Positions 46,363 to 57,800 of a DNA stretch of 64,000 bases are shown here, one piece after another; position 1 is the stretch's first letter; each line of letters begins with the position of its first letter. A program made the position numbers and the translations under genes. The notes beneath the pieces were generated by a model, which did not search any database, had not been told where the DNA came from, and saw only the letters and a list, made by a program, of their open reading frames with translations. Source of the stretch: Apophysomyces variabilis (lineage: Eukaryota; Mucoromycota; Mucoromycetes; Mucorales; Mucoraceae); the NCBI GenBank assembly GCA_002749535.1, contig MZZL01000128.1:94985-158984 (forward strand), given 5' to 3'.

Positions 46363-47498
46363 TTACTGCTCCATGTGATCCACGTCATTGTCGGAATCCG
46401 CATCCGCAACCAGTGATTCCTAATGATATTTTAGAAGGCAATCACACGTAGTAGACCTGAATTTACCTTTGCCAATGTCTCTGCTTCTTCTTTGATGTCG
46501 TTAGGCACGAACTGGTGCTTATATTGTGACTCTGCACAAATCCAGCTCAACTCCAACTCGAAATCCTTATCCTTAGCATCGTCGTGACATGTGTAAATGC
46601 TGAAGCAAATGAATAGAATATCTCTTGCAGTCTCTATGACTTACATGCGGGTAATTTCCTTGACCGCCTGACGAACTGTCATATCATCCAAATTAAGCTT
46701 TTCAATCTCTGTTTTGGCAACTGATTTGCCTTTTCCAATGGCACATCCACGATAACCCTGTAATGCGTATCAGCGCATCGGTCTATTCCTTTTCCACATC
46801 CACATCCAAACCTTACCCAGTAGACACCGGAAGGCTCTATCAAATACAAGGAAGGCTCCTTGTTTGTCATTGCTCCGACAATCGTACCACTTCCAAATGG
46901 CCGAACGCTGGAGTATAATGTGTACGCTGAGACGTATTGTCCTAGACGGTCGGCAATCGTCTTTTGCAGGTAATTAGTTTCTATGCCGAGTAAAACTGAT
47001 AGGGTACCTTGCCAGGGATTGGTTGTCGGTATATATCTCTCCAAGCCTGGGCTTCATCGCGTGCTCGGCTGATAATATGCCGTCCATCCGCCAGTAAACC
47101 AGCCGTTGCCTAATCCATGCTTGAATTAACATCCAATATTTTTCATTTATAAACGAACAATGCCAATGTGTAGATCTGCGCTTTGGATACGTCGATTCGA
47201 ACCGGCTACGAGTAGTTTCGATTGCACGAGTTTTTCCACAGCAAGAACAACACCATCCTTTACACGTAGTCCAATTGCAGTACTATTTAATGGTTAATTA
47301 TAACAAGGAATGACAAGCTTTATATATATATATATACCCGCCGTTATCGACCGCTTTGTTTGCATATTCGACCTGAAAGACGCGACCGTCAGGGGAATAT
47401 GTCGAAACTGATAAATCGTACTATAGTTGAAAGCATTAGTTTCAGTTTCCATCTGTTCAGCGCGAGATACTGCGTACTCCAGTGCCGATTGAAGTCAT
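46363..47498 (-). CDS. PRE10: 20S proteasome subunit alpha-7 (PSMA3/Pre10)
   Basis: Starts with a 21-nt exon (47478-47498, MTSIGTG), then [20 protein letters not shown], the conserved N-terminal proteasome alpha signature. Further exons give [58 protein letters not shown] and [15 protein letters not shown]. The C-terminal part reads [20 protein letters not shown], then [18 protein letters not shown], and ends in an acidic tail ([13 protein letters not shown]). The last feature and the exact order identify the alpha-7 (PSMA3) type among the seven alpha subunits. It forms part of the outer ring of the 20S core and has no protease activity. Every splice junction is phase-consistent. A TATATA microsatellite lies in intron 2. 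Confidence 0.95.
47319..47336. repeat. (TA)n microsatellite in an intron of the proteasome gene
   Basis: About nine TA units immediately next to the splice donor of intron 2. Confidence 0.85.
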
Positions 47499-50297
47499 TG
47501 TGAAGTGGTTTTTGGAAGAAAGTCGTGAAGACGTACGTATTCCGTGATATACGGAGTTTAAACGGTAGATGACGTGTCTGTAAGTGACTATGGCGCTGGA
47601 TTCCGGGCCAACTGTCCGGTTGGTTCGAGCCAAATGAGTTCCTTATGGACTTAAGGTTACACACAGTGAGGAACCATAGGTAATCCGATCCTTTTATATG
47701 AACGCCCAGAGTGTTATGGACCATAGCAAAGAGTCCGGCCAGTAGATCATAACAACTTTCCGGCCGGACGCTAACATCAAGCGGATATGCATCAGAGGCA
47801 AACATCTCTTACTTCATTATAGACTCTCGGCTTTCGGCTTTGTGTTGGTTCAATGGCATATAGTCTTTACAGTTTAGTAATTGCTTGCTTCGTTCCAAAC
47901 AAAACTTTTTATCCGGAGTGATTTTGCTAGGGCCGTACTAACAGAATATAATAATTATTCAATTCTTTGTAAAACTTGCGTAAATTTTACAAAATACTAC
48001 TTTTTCTTTGCTAAAATGTAGCTAACACATATTAAAGCATCAAGATGTTACGGTGGTGAAAATATTATGAGTAAAACTTTCTCAAATGAACAATAACCAT
48101 GAGACTGATATTTTGTTTCAAGTAAATTAAGTAGCAAACTAAAAGCAAAAGAATATGGTAGAAAGTAGTATAATAAAACTTTACTGGAAATTTTCTGTGC
48201 AAAATTTTACTAAGAACTAATAAGAAAAGAAAAGTAAAAAGGAGCTTTTGAAGTTTTTCATATAGCGTAACCTGAACGCTTATTAAAGCCATCTTTTTTC
48301 TTTGAGTGTAAATTACAGAATATTCTGACTTGAGCAAGCTTGAAGTAGTTATCTTTCTTTTCCAGAATTGAGTAGATTTATGCTCATACCTGCTATCAAC
48401 CTATTTCTAATAACTGAAACTATATAAGATTCTATCCAGACCAGAAAAATTTCTATTTCGTCTTATGCTCGATAAGGAACCTTTGATTGTTATTTTATTT
48501 TTAATCATCTATAAAGCAGTACCGACGTCGTTAATAGAATTACTAGTATTATCTGTTAACATACCTGTTGTTTTCTATATTTCGGGAAATCTCCTCATTG
48601 ATTCCGATAAGATGAAAACTTGTCATCAATCGTATGCTTTCCAAAGCAGAAAAGAAGAACGGAGTCACTGTAGGCCAGGACCTTTGGACATGATATTCAA
48701 CAATCGCGGTTGCCCAATAATTGCCATTAGTACAGTGTTTTCCTTTGCGCATTTCTATTTTTCATTTGAGGACTGGGATTCAAGTTTTTGCGGTTCGATG
48801 TTGCTGCATGTTATCCAAAGATAGATACTCTTTTTGTTCCGTTTTGCCCCTAAAAAGGATGTTCCTAGCTATAGTTTAAAGTAGAAACGTAAATTTGTCA
48901 ATGCCTTGCTATGATCCAATCGGGAAAAAAAGCTTGGCTTTTATTCGGCTTCCTCTGAAAACTCATAACGTCTTCATTCATTTTTAGTATTAGCCTTCTT
49001 GGCTCTTTCGGGCATACGCATGCGGTTTCGATTCTCTGTTAACATAATCTTGACTGTGCAACTTGGGAAACGATTCCATATACTTTAGAGTAATAAAATT
49101 GCACACTTGTTGTCTCAAGCTGCATCTTATCAAGCAATCGGCACCATTTCTACGGTTACCCCAAAAAGAAATACCTCGTACCTACCTCTAGCTTTCAAGG
49201 AAACGCATCGACTTTCCAATGTCATATGAATAACAATACATGATTTTGCGACAGATAATGTTTTCATCGCTTCATAAACTGATCCACGCTATGAATTATA
49301 ATGACGTTAGGTTTTATCTTTCAGAGTCATCGCTTTGTCAACGTACGAGCAACCACTGATCAACTAAACGAATCCATATCTAGTAGCAGTCATTGTTCGA
49401 ACGACATCTCAGGTTCCACGGAACTTGAGACATCGAATGACAACAACTTCCCTACCCGCGCGACTACCCCAACATTAACGTGTTATAACATGACGCGTCC
49501 CTTCATTGATAAGGCGACGTGTTGTCCCTTTTCATCCTTTCTTCTGGCTTTATCTTTTACTGCAGTTTCGATAAGCGATCTATTGATACCTTTGTCAATG
49601 CGATGTGTGACAAAAGTACCTGGTAAGTCAAAGCGCACATACATAACAAATTTATCTAATCGCATGAGTCTAGTATACTAGACCAATCTTCCATGTATGA
49701 AATCAGAAGAATAGAGAATGACATGCTGGACTCTCAACAGAAGGTAATTTCCTACTACTACAAGGATTATCATTTATTGACATTATCTTTTCCGGAAAAT
49801 GCACACAACTATGAACAAAAAGTATGCACAAGGTACCTTTCAAGAGAAGCAATTGGGTGAAACAAGGTACGACAAGATTGAATGTTGTTATTATTATGCA
49901 GCCATCTAATCTCAGGACACTATAGCTCTTGGCCAACATATTACAAAATGCCTCTCATTGTACACTCTGTTCTGGTCAATTGCAGCAAGCATCCGTCTCT
50001 GACAGCAAGGACAACATAAACTTCCGGACATTGAAGACAACCTGAAACATTGGGTGATTTCGGACAGATGAAATCCAACAAAGTGGTAAGACAACAAACC
50101 AGACAAAATGCTATCATGATTCCTAATTTGATTCTTCTGTAGTCTAACAGCGCAGGCAAGCAAAACATTCTCTATTGGCTGGGTGGGTGGACTTATGTGC
50201 CGGAGGTCACATTCCCGGCCTTCTTTTCTTTTCGTGCTCACGCCCATCATGGATTTGGTGCGGCGTGGGCGCTCAGCCAGGTGCTGAGATACCCTTC
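47499..50297. other. Gene-poor, A+T-rich stretch
   Basis: From 47930 to 48350 the sequence is strongly A+T-rich with repeated AAAATTTTAC-like blocks in both orientations. A 119-codon plus-strand frame at 48465-48824 starts 45 nt after a TATATAAG element and has a hydrophobic N-terminus; it may be a small gene, but nothing else supports it. A minus-strand frame at 49941-50168 and a plus-strand frame at 49301-49681 are likewise unassigned. Confidence 0.35.
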
Positions 50298-50535
50298 CGG
50301 GGTAAGTAGAAGACATCAATCATACCAATCCCATTTACTAACCATGAATTATATTTCACGCTACTCGAATGAATTTTGCGTCCACTGGAGGATCAGTTCA
50401 TGTAAGTAAAATGTACTACCTGCATAAATCATTCACTAATGGCGTATATTGTCTTATCCTTTAGTGCAAACTTGGTTCCTTTATCGACGCAAAATTGTTT
50501 CAAGGTAGCGCAAAATATAATTCAATAACCAGTAT
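50298..50535. repeat. MITE-like repeat, family 1, copy 2
   Basis: Imperfect inverted repeats at 50338-50384 (ACTAACCATGAATTATATTT ...) and 50484-50534 (... AATATAATTCAATAACCAGT). It aligns with the copy at 26583-26884 over most of its length and has no internal duplication. No target-site duplication is certain. Confidence 0.65.
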
Positions 50536-51049
50536 GATGAAACACTAGAGGGCGGGGCTTGACTTTTTGACAGGTTGGTACCTCCAAAGGCAGATACGTT
50601 TGGGAAGGTAAATTTTTATGGGCTGAGAAGACGCATACAGGATGCCCATATGCGCCGTATACGACCTGAGCGCAATAAGGAGCAACACACCAGTAGCGGC
50701 TTTCAGTGGAGGAAGGTATATCTTTCGCCGCTTCTGTGCTAATATCTATACCATATCTGATGACTCCTTCCAGATGTTCTGTATCAAACACGAAGCCATC
50801 AGCGTAAATATGCATATGCTCGTGAAAAGAATCAACCATCTTAGGTTTAAATAACTGAAATTTGTCCTCATAACCATGGAGAAGATATGCGAACACTTGG
50901 AATTCGCACCATCCATCTTCCTTGAGATCAAAAGTCGAAATGAAAGCAGTTTGATCGATATCAGATGATACTAGGAAATCAGTCCTGCCCTTCTTAGTTT
51001 TATGTGAAACAATTGCCACTTCATAAACGTATTGTTGTTCGGGGCACAT
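50522..51049 (-). CDS. Orphan ORF, 175 aa, next to the Mutator-like relic
   Basis: An uninterrupted frame from the ATG at 51049 (MCPEQQYVYEVAIVSHKTKK) to a stop inside the end of the MITE at 50522. It continues TDFLVSSDIDQTAFISTFDL, WCEFQVFAYLLHGYEDKF and has several paired cysteines near the C-terminus. The composition is that of a globular protein, and the frame is unusually long for this intron-rich region. Upstream a possible extra coding segment (51050-51250, basic, with MARKDLIRYL) is in another frame. It may be an accessory ORF of the Mutator-like element or a decaying host gene. The family is not recognised. Confidence 0.4.
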   Translation of the reverse strand: MCPEQQYVYEVAIVSHKTKKGRTDFLVSSDIDQTAFISTFDLKEDGWCEFQVFAYLLHGYEDKFQLFKPKMVDSFHEHMHIYADGFVFDTEHLEGVIRYGIDISTEAAKDIPSSTESRYWCVAPYCAQVVYGAYGHPVCVFSAHKNLPSQTYLPLEVPTCQKVKPRPLVFHHTGY

Positions 51050-51255
51050 TGGTTCCGATTTTTGACAAGAGTTTCTTCTGAAACTACGTTATTAAGTACC
51101 TGATTAAATCTTTACGAGCCATACCATAATCCACATATAGTTGATCGGTTGCTTTTCTTTTTAAAGATCTGCGATTTTTCTTGTATTCATGCTTGCGGTT
51201 TTTGTCCATCATGTTTTGGCTAATATCCTCATCATGGATTTAAGACCGGCCTTCA

Positions 51256-52515
51256 TTATAAGGTAACAATTAGTAAATGCCATTTGGAGGAGAGTGTATA
51301 TACTACCCGTCCTCTAGTAATTGCAGTTCCCCTCCAGACAAAGCTACCAAAGTCTTTAGGCAATGCTGTTTTCCTTCGGATTTTTGGCGGTCTGCCAGGA
51401 GCTCTGACTTGGTCTGCAGATGGAAGCTTTAATTGAGGATGGGATGTCTTCTGCTCAATGCTTGCAATCAGTCTATTGACTCCGGCCATCAATTCGCCGA
51501 CTTGCTGCTGTCCCTCACGCTTTCTGAAGGTGTTTTCCAGCTTCAAGATACAACCATCCATGGTTCAACTGGTTCAGCGACAAGTTCCATTTGAATCATT
51601 TCTTTCTCTTTTACGCTTGGATTCAGATGCCATCTTTCTGGAACGTCATTTATCTCCAAGACCTTCTACTTCCAAATGCGGTGTCTGCAAGGTATTCGAT
51701 ACAAAGTCCAGATTTGGCGAGTACAGTTGTTCCTTTGATCTTCTGCTTCCAGGACTTCAAAATACAAAGCGATCAACGCTCGTTTCGACACGTGACAGTA
51801 TAAGTTTTGCAGATATTTGTTGCCAAGGAGCAACACATCTTTCTCGGTACTCTCCTTCGTCTGCAGATCCAGATAAACTCAATCAAGTTGATGAGATAAG
51901 AGCGTATTCTTCCGAAAACATCATCTAGGGGTCTCAGGGCAACAAGGTTCCGCTTTAGAGCGCGATATTCACTCTCTACTCGCTGAGCGGTCGTGCATCC
52001 AAAATGCTTCAACTGCCTGGTGTACAAACCGGCCCATTTCTCAACATAACTTAGCCATTTTGCTTGGAAGTAGCTGTAGAATATTTCCATTGACATTTTC
52101 GAGATACAAGCTTTCGTCTCCAGCCAATTTACTGAAGCTTTTGAAAGCTTGGTTGAACTGCTCCAAGGTCTGCGCACGTCTTTTTTACTTCGACTTTCTT
52201 CAACTTCCCAGCGAAGTTTTTGGTAATATGCGCCGTCAAATGCCAAGTGCACAGAAGTTTATGCTTTTTGGAGAAGACTTTATCCAAGGGGTTCAGCAGT
52301 GCACGGCTTTTCTTAGTAACAACGATGTAATTTATGCATCTCTCTTCCAAATATAGATGTCCTCAAACATAAAAGCAACGATATATTTGTTTTATCGGTC
52401 TTATCGACAATCCAAGCAAATGCGACGCGAAAGGATTCAAAGGTTTGAGTACCACGTGATGTTGCCAACGAAGTGCGCCTAGGGAAACAAGCAATCCAGC
52501 CAATTGGGACCTGCT
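51256..52515 (-). pseudogene. Mutator-like (MULE) transposase relic
   Basis: Frames on the minus strand carry, in order, the pieces of a MULE/FAR1-type transposase: FESFRVAFAWIVDKTDKTN, LNPLDKVFSKKHKLLCTWHL with KNFAGKL (the 'D-x-x-x-A-L ... C-x-W-H' catalytic neighbourhood), LSYVEKWAGLYTRQLKHFG with RVESEYRALKRNL, and a C-terminal tail (GRPPKIRRKTALPKDFG). The pieces lie in different frames and are split by stops (for example after FQKLQ), and no zinc-knuckle or first catalytic segment is intact. It is therefore dead. Its 5' edge lies only about 110 nt upstream of the Ssr4-like gene on the opposite strand. Confidence 0.75.
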
Positions 52516-52558
52516 AATTCGCACCAGTAATCCGCACTTTCATGTTGCGTCATTGCTT

Positions 52559-52570
52559 TCTTATATAACT
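52559..52570 (+). promoter_or_regulatory. TATA-like element before the Ssr4-like gene
   Basis: CTTATATAACT about 60 nt upstream of the ATG at 52622. Confidence 0.4.
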
Positions 52571-52621
52571 CCGCAAGTGGCGAATAAAACCTATTTTTCA
52601 AACCATTTCTCTCTTGCAGCC

Positions 52622-53870
52622 ATGCATCCTACATTTTACTATAACCAAAACGCGAATTCACCTGCCGTAGCATCGCCCATGGGCCCCACAGGGCGTCCGT
52701 TTAACCCAGCGCAGATGGCAATGCCGTCGGGACACTATATGCAAGCCCCGCCTTTCAGGAACGGGCCACCCATGAACGATCCAGCGACTATGCATAAAAA
52801 ACGAGCGGTCAATAAGGTTAATTCAGAATATCAAACAGCTCTCGAATTTTAATTCATGAATTACAGTCATCACGACCGGGAGGAATGCCACTTGCAGAAG
52901 AAGCAGATGAGCCTTCTGGAGGTATTATAAATGGATCTTGACGTGAACCCACGATTTACGGTATGAAACAGATGAATTAGACGACATTTCGGCACGCGAT
53001 ATTGCAATGGCCAGATATAAACGGAATCACGATTATCTGTCAGAAATATTTACACCTTACAATGCTGGTACATCAGTAGATCTCGTTTTAGATTTTGCAA
53101 TTCTGATTGTATGAGGTAGATGCAATCATACCTCCACCGTTGGATATATCACATTCTAAAGAAGAGTTGACTGAATTTATTGTATGTCTCACGTCGAATA
53201 TGTACAACATACTGAAAAAGGACAACAATTTAGGAGGCACATGAAACTCGGATGAACGAGCAAAAAGCGAGTCATGAAAAGCGAGTGGAAGAATTAGAAC
53301 AAGAACGACGAAAATTCTGGGCATTGTTAAAGGAACTAAACGGAGCATCGACGCTGGAGGTACGGCCACTATTATTTTGATTATATATCTTATAGGGTAA
53401 TTTAGGCTGTCGATCAGGCGTCGAACCAGTTAGCACAGCTAATGGGTGTCAGTGTGGAGCATACTATGCAACAGGCTATAGCAACACCAATACCGGGAAT
53501 AGAGGAAGAAAACGAGCCGGCAATGACACGGGAATCGGCACAGCGACAAAGACGTGAAGAGAATAAGGATTATACGGCATTACCTCAACCTAATGATTTT
53601 GTGCAGAACTTTATGAATGCCAACGCAGGAGATTCTAGTAATATGTCTTCTGGCATCACTATGGATATGTTTTCAACGTTCCCACGAGAAGAACAATCTG
53701 GAAATCAAACAATGGAAGAAACCGATAACGATTTCATGTTCAATGAAATGGTTAATACTGGCCAAGAAGATGATGAGGATGATCCTAGCGTGAGCGAATT
53801 CCTTAACGCAGATATAGACTCTGATCAGAGCGAAAAAGGCGAGAGTGAAGACAAAAATCAAAATAAATAA
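52622..53870 (+). CDS. Ssr4-like SWI/SNF-RSC complex subunit (C-terminal-domain type)
   Basis: Six exons (52622-52807, 52867-52921, 52972-53067, 53120-53181, 53234-53359, 53406-53870) give a closed frame of 329 aa starting MHPTFYYNQNANSPAV. The Pro/Met-rich N-terminus is followed by DELDDISARDIAMARYKRNH with DYLSEIFTPY, a block that resembles the C-terminal region of fungal Ssr4. Next comes a charged coiled coil (MNEQKASHEKRVEELEQERR, FWALLKELNG). The C-terminal half is acidic and disordered. Ssr4 is a fungal-specific subunit shared by SWI/SNF and RSC in fission yeast. The N-terminal DUF1750 part of Ssr4 is not visible, so this may be a shorter relative. Moderate confidence in the family. Confidence 0.6.
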
Positions 53871-54250
53871 ACGTATTGGGATGCGTGCTTTTGTATCATA
53901 TACATTGACCGCTTACGAGTCTAGTTTACACGAAGAAGCGATCCATATCACTATATCGGTACTGTTTTGTTTCATATGCTTCCATAAGCAGTGCATGCCA
54001 TAATTGCAAGCTGCCATACCTGAATTATAGTACTAGGCAATACAGCATCCTGCGTCTACAACAGCCATTAGCATCGATAATGCTTTATTTGCTATCCGGT
54101 TCAGGACGCTTATGTTGCTTTATAAACGGTTATTTCTTGAATAACTGTTTCTATGCCACTCTCCTTCCAGGCATGATATTAGTTAGGCATATTGGATTAT
54201 AGCAGCAACCTGCTGAAAAGTTAAGTTTAGTCTTTGTTTTCATTGTTGTG
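53871..54250. other. 3' flank of the Ssr4-like gene
   Basis: Non-coding; no recognisable feature. Confidence 0.4.
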
Positions 54251-54530
54251 CAGTATTTCCCAAAGTAGTTTCGCAAACTACGAATATCAAAGTCGCGTTC
54301 CAGTGGAATTTTTCTATACTTACCAACTGAAATTTATATATGTATATTGTATTCACTTGGCGGGGAGATGGGTGTGGCGTCGTCAGTTTTATGACAGGCA
54401 TGTAAAAGTGGTCAAATCGAACTCTTATAACACGACAATTAATATGATTTATTAGCGTTTAGCCCAGCTTCCAAAATGCGCCAAGTGAATTTGCTAGATG
54501 CGACTTTAATTTTTGGAAATAAAGTACTAT
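54251..54530. repeat. MITE-like repeat, family 2, copy 2
   Basis: Aligns with 20827-21087 over nearly its whole length (shared GGGGAGATGGGT, GGCGTCGTCAGTTT and TTTGCTAGATGCGACTTTAA). It lies 330 nt upstream of the Rictor start. Imperfect inverted ends; no coding capacity. Confidence 0.65.
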
Positions 54531-54859
54531 ACGACGTCTTAACCTGACGTACCTCGAAAATTTTGATTTTTTAGCGAATTTTCGTCCATTTAAAATGTTG
54601 ATAGGTGCATATAACTTAAAATATGACTATTCCATGTGGGTTTTGTGCGCTAGAAGGAGTCAATTGGGCAGATAGACGTTGCTCTGCAAAATAGTGCGTC
54701 TGAAAGCACAAAATTCGCTTTCAATGAAAGGATTTAAGCGGCGCAAAAGTCATGTGCAAAAAGCTGTAGTCCACTCCAGGGAGGACAGAGAGCTCTGCTT
54801 CCTCCTTGTCGCCGATTCCTTGATTACTACTCCTCCCTTACGAACACCCTTATTTCAGC
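54531..54859. other. Promoter side of the Rictor gene with a short palindrome
   Basis: An 8-bp inverted repeat (CGAAAATT / AATTTTCG) at 54554-54583 sits just downstream of the MITE. No gene. Confidence 0.35.
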
Positions 54860-57800
54860 ATGTGTCCCTCACCTTCCTTGACTCCGACAATGACTACATT
54901 ACAGCAGACACAAACCATAAACACAGCCATACCAACACAGCCGCCCCCTCAGCAACCTCACTCCCCCTCGCCGACGAAGCGCTCCTCTGAAATCTTACAA
55001 GAGGTTATTACGACAATCTTCAACAGATGCAACCCTGAACCGCCTAATGCATTTATTTAGTTGGATAATTTGCTTGATGATCTCGCCAAGAAGACGCTTA
55101 TGAAATCTGGGGTAGAAAATCTCATCGACGCTCTTCTGAAAGAAAAGAAACCGATAAAAGAATTGGAGGCGCAATTATCTGATTGTGCTGCAGAGATCGA
55201 AGCCATCACTGAACGTATTGAACAGATAAGGGCCAATTCAGGTAGTCATAGGATGAGCCTGTATTTGGGTGTTTAAACGCAACTTACAACTTAGCTTAGG
55301 CGCCGACTTATCCGAGGTTGTTCGCAAGTTAAAGGAGCATAAATATACAAGGAAAGTGCCGTTTCCAGTTTCAATAACATCAGCATCTCCGGCAAATTCG
55401 CGTTCACGAAAGTCAAGGTCCCATAGCTCCCCAAATATTAAGGGCAAGCAGAAGGCATCGCAAGAAAATATGTCATATCCGGATGATGATGGTTTGCTAC
55501 AGAATATTTGTATGAGAGAAAGAGGTTTCTTATATACCTCTAGACGCGCTTCCCATTGGGAGACGACTGCCGCAAATTATACATCAGTTACAAATCGATG
55601 AGTGGAAATCAACTAGGCCTGGTGCATGCGTTGAAGCTGCCGAGATCAGAGACGCAAAGCTGAAGAAATTGGACATCTTACTTCGGATATTGAAAAATAT
55701 GACCGATATCGACATCTACTATCCAAAACGAAACTTGATTGCATGGTATATCTTTATTCACTCCGTTGGATATATTCACAAATATATCTTAGTTTGCGAC
55801 AGTGCATTGCCAGTCCACATGGAGAGATTCGAGTTATGGGTCTACGGACACTTCGCCATTTAGTTGAGGAACCGGCAGATGTGGAACTGATGGTACATAT
55901 GCAGATCGACGTCTTTATTGTCAGGTAAATGCACTTAAAAAAAGCTCTTTTTTATTACTGCGAATCACGAACGAAGCAATCTGTATACAGGGCTCTGGCA
56001 CGCGATTCGGAAAACCACGAGCCGGAACGAGAGCAGACGCTGAAGCTCATTCGATCTTTTATCGAGTATGGCGGAGTAATGTATATCAGCCAAAACATTA
56101 TACGCGCTGTGGTAGCAATTGCAGAGCAAGCCGATTGTCGATTAAGGAATATATCCCTAGAGACACTTGCCGAACTGAGTAAGTATTAGAAGTTCAAAAG
56201 TACGATATGTGTAACAAAGTCCACCATGTCAGCTATTCTTGATGTGGGACGCACGGTGAGATCGGGTGGATTAAGGGTCCTTGTACAAGCTTTACATGAC
56301 GGTCTGTTAAATATGTCGGATGTGTTGGTACAAGCGTTGATCTACGTCTTGGATACTCCGGATAGACGATGCTATCTTCGACCTGGCGTCGAATTAGAAA
56401 TGATTATTGCCCCCTTTACGGAAGCAAGCAAAGGCCCAAATTACGAACAGCGTTTAAAGAATAGTGCTAAAATGGTGACTTTGCTACTAAAAAGTTGGGC
56501 GGGCCTATTTTATATGTGTGCGAACAACATGCGAGCTTCAAGGTCTGTTGTGCAGGCATTGCGTTTACCCAGACCTGAAACTCAGGTAAATTATCTTTAA
56601 ATTTTCCTATGGTCTGTACCGCGATTCTAAACTTAGATCTATAGAAGATGTTGTTAGACATGTTTTTCGATGTTTTTCGTGTGAAACTGCCAAAGGATTA
56701 CGATAACTTTTTATCCGGAAGACAGCATACGGTTTATCTTGACCCAACAATCGGTAACGAATCTGGAAACTCGTCGTTCAGATCCGGTGCGGTATCATCA
56801 TCTACGGCTTCCGTAGAAGCAACAGTGCAGGGTGCTTCCCCAGCTACAGGCATGGGAACGGAGATGCCTAGCGGTGGTACCACAGCAATTAATGCCGAAC
56901 GATTGAAAATGTTGGATCATCATTTAAGCATCATCCTTATTATCTTTATCGAATCAGATATTTTGATGGCACTTATTGACATGGTGAAGTCGGACGATGT
57001 TTACATATCACGGAAGGCGACATTGTTGATCGGAGAGATACTGCAGCTTTCAACACGTCTGTTGCCGATCTTGATGAGTATCCAAGTTCAATCGATGCCC
57101 AAGTTATTTGCGTTGGCATCTAACTTTGAAGACGAGCATGTACGGCACAATGCCACGGCAGCATTAGCCCATATCGATAAACTTACCAGGACACGTGCGC
57201 GATACTCATCATCAGCAGCGTCTAACAATAAAGGAGGAAGAATGCCTAATGCAACACGAGGTCAAGAAAAAGTGCACGAAGTAAAACTCAAAATTGGATT
57301 TGCAATTGATGATGCTCATTTCCAACAACTCCTACTTGACTCCCAAGTTCTTAAAGGAAAAGATCATACGAAGTGGAGCTGGGAACACATTGTTGAATTG
57401 CTGCAGGGACCGTTATTGAATCCACGACGGCTAGAAGAAGCAATGCGAGGCAAAAACTTTATTAAGCGACTGCTTGCTTTCTATCGCCCATTCAAGCATC
57501 AATTTTCTGATATCAATATGACAAAGGCTAATGTTTCTCGTTATGTAAAGATCGGGTGTACGCTGATATCTACCCTGTTGGGAAATATGGATGGTGTGCG
57601 ATATCTTGCAGAAAACAAGTTACTCGAGGAGGTGGCAGAAGCATTGGCAGAGCTGGATCCTCTGAAAGGTGATCCAGAAACTGAGCCCATCTTTTCCAAA
57701 GAACGTATGACGAACACATTAAGCTCTGGATATTTCACACTTCTCGGAACGTTTAGCAAGCATAAAGAAGGTGTGCGAATGATGGAGAAGTTCAAAATTT

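Noticed and set aside
47389..47805. 138-codon minus-strand frame upstream of and overlapping the proteasome first exons
   Set aside because: It reads through the short first exon and its intron in the wrong frame; the proteasome model explains this DNA. The part before 47500 has no recognisable motif.
50260..50310. CTGAGATACCC next to GGTGC resembles the first half of a TPP riboswitch
   Set aside because: The second half (ACCTGA ... GCGTAGGGA) is absent, there is no thiamine gene downstream, and the related repeat at 26.5 kb keeps the hairpins but not the CTGAGA motif.
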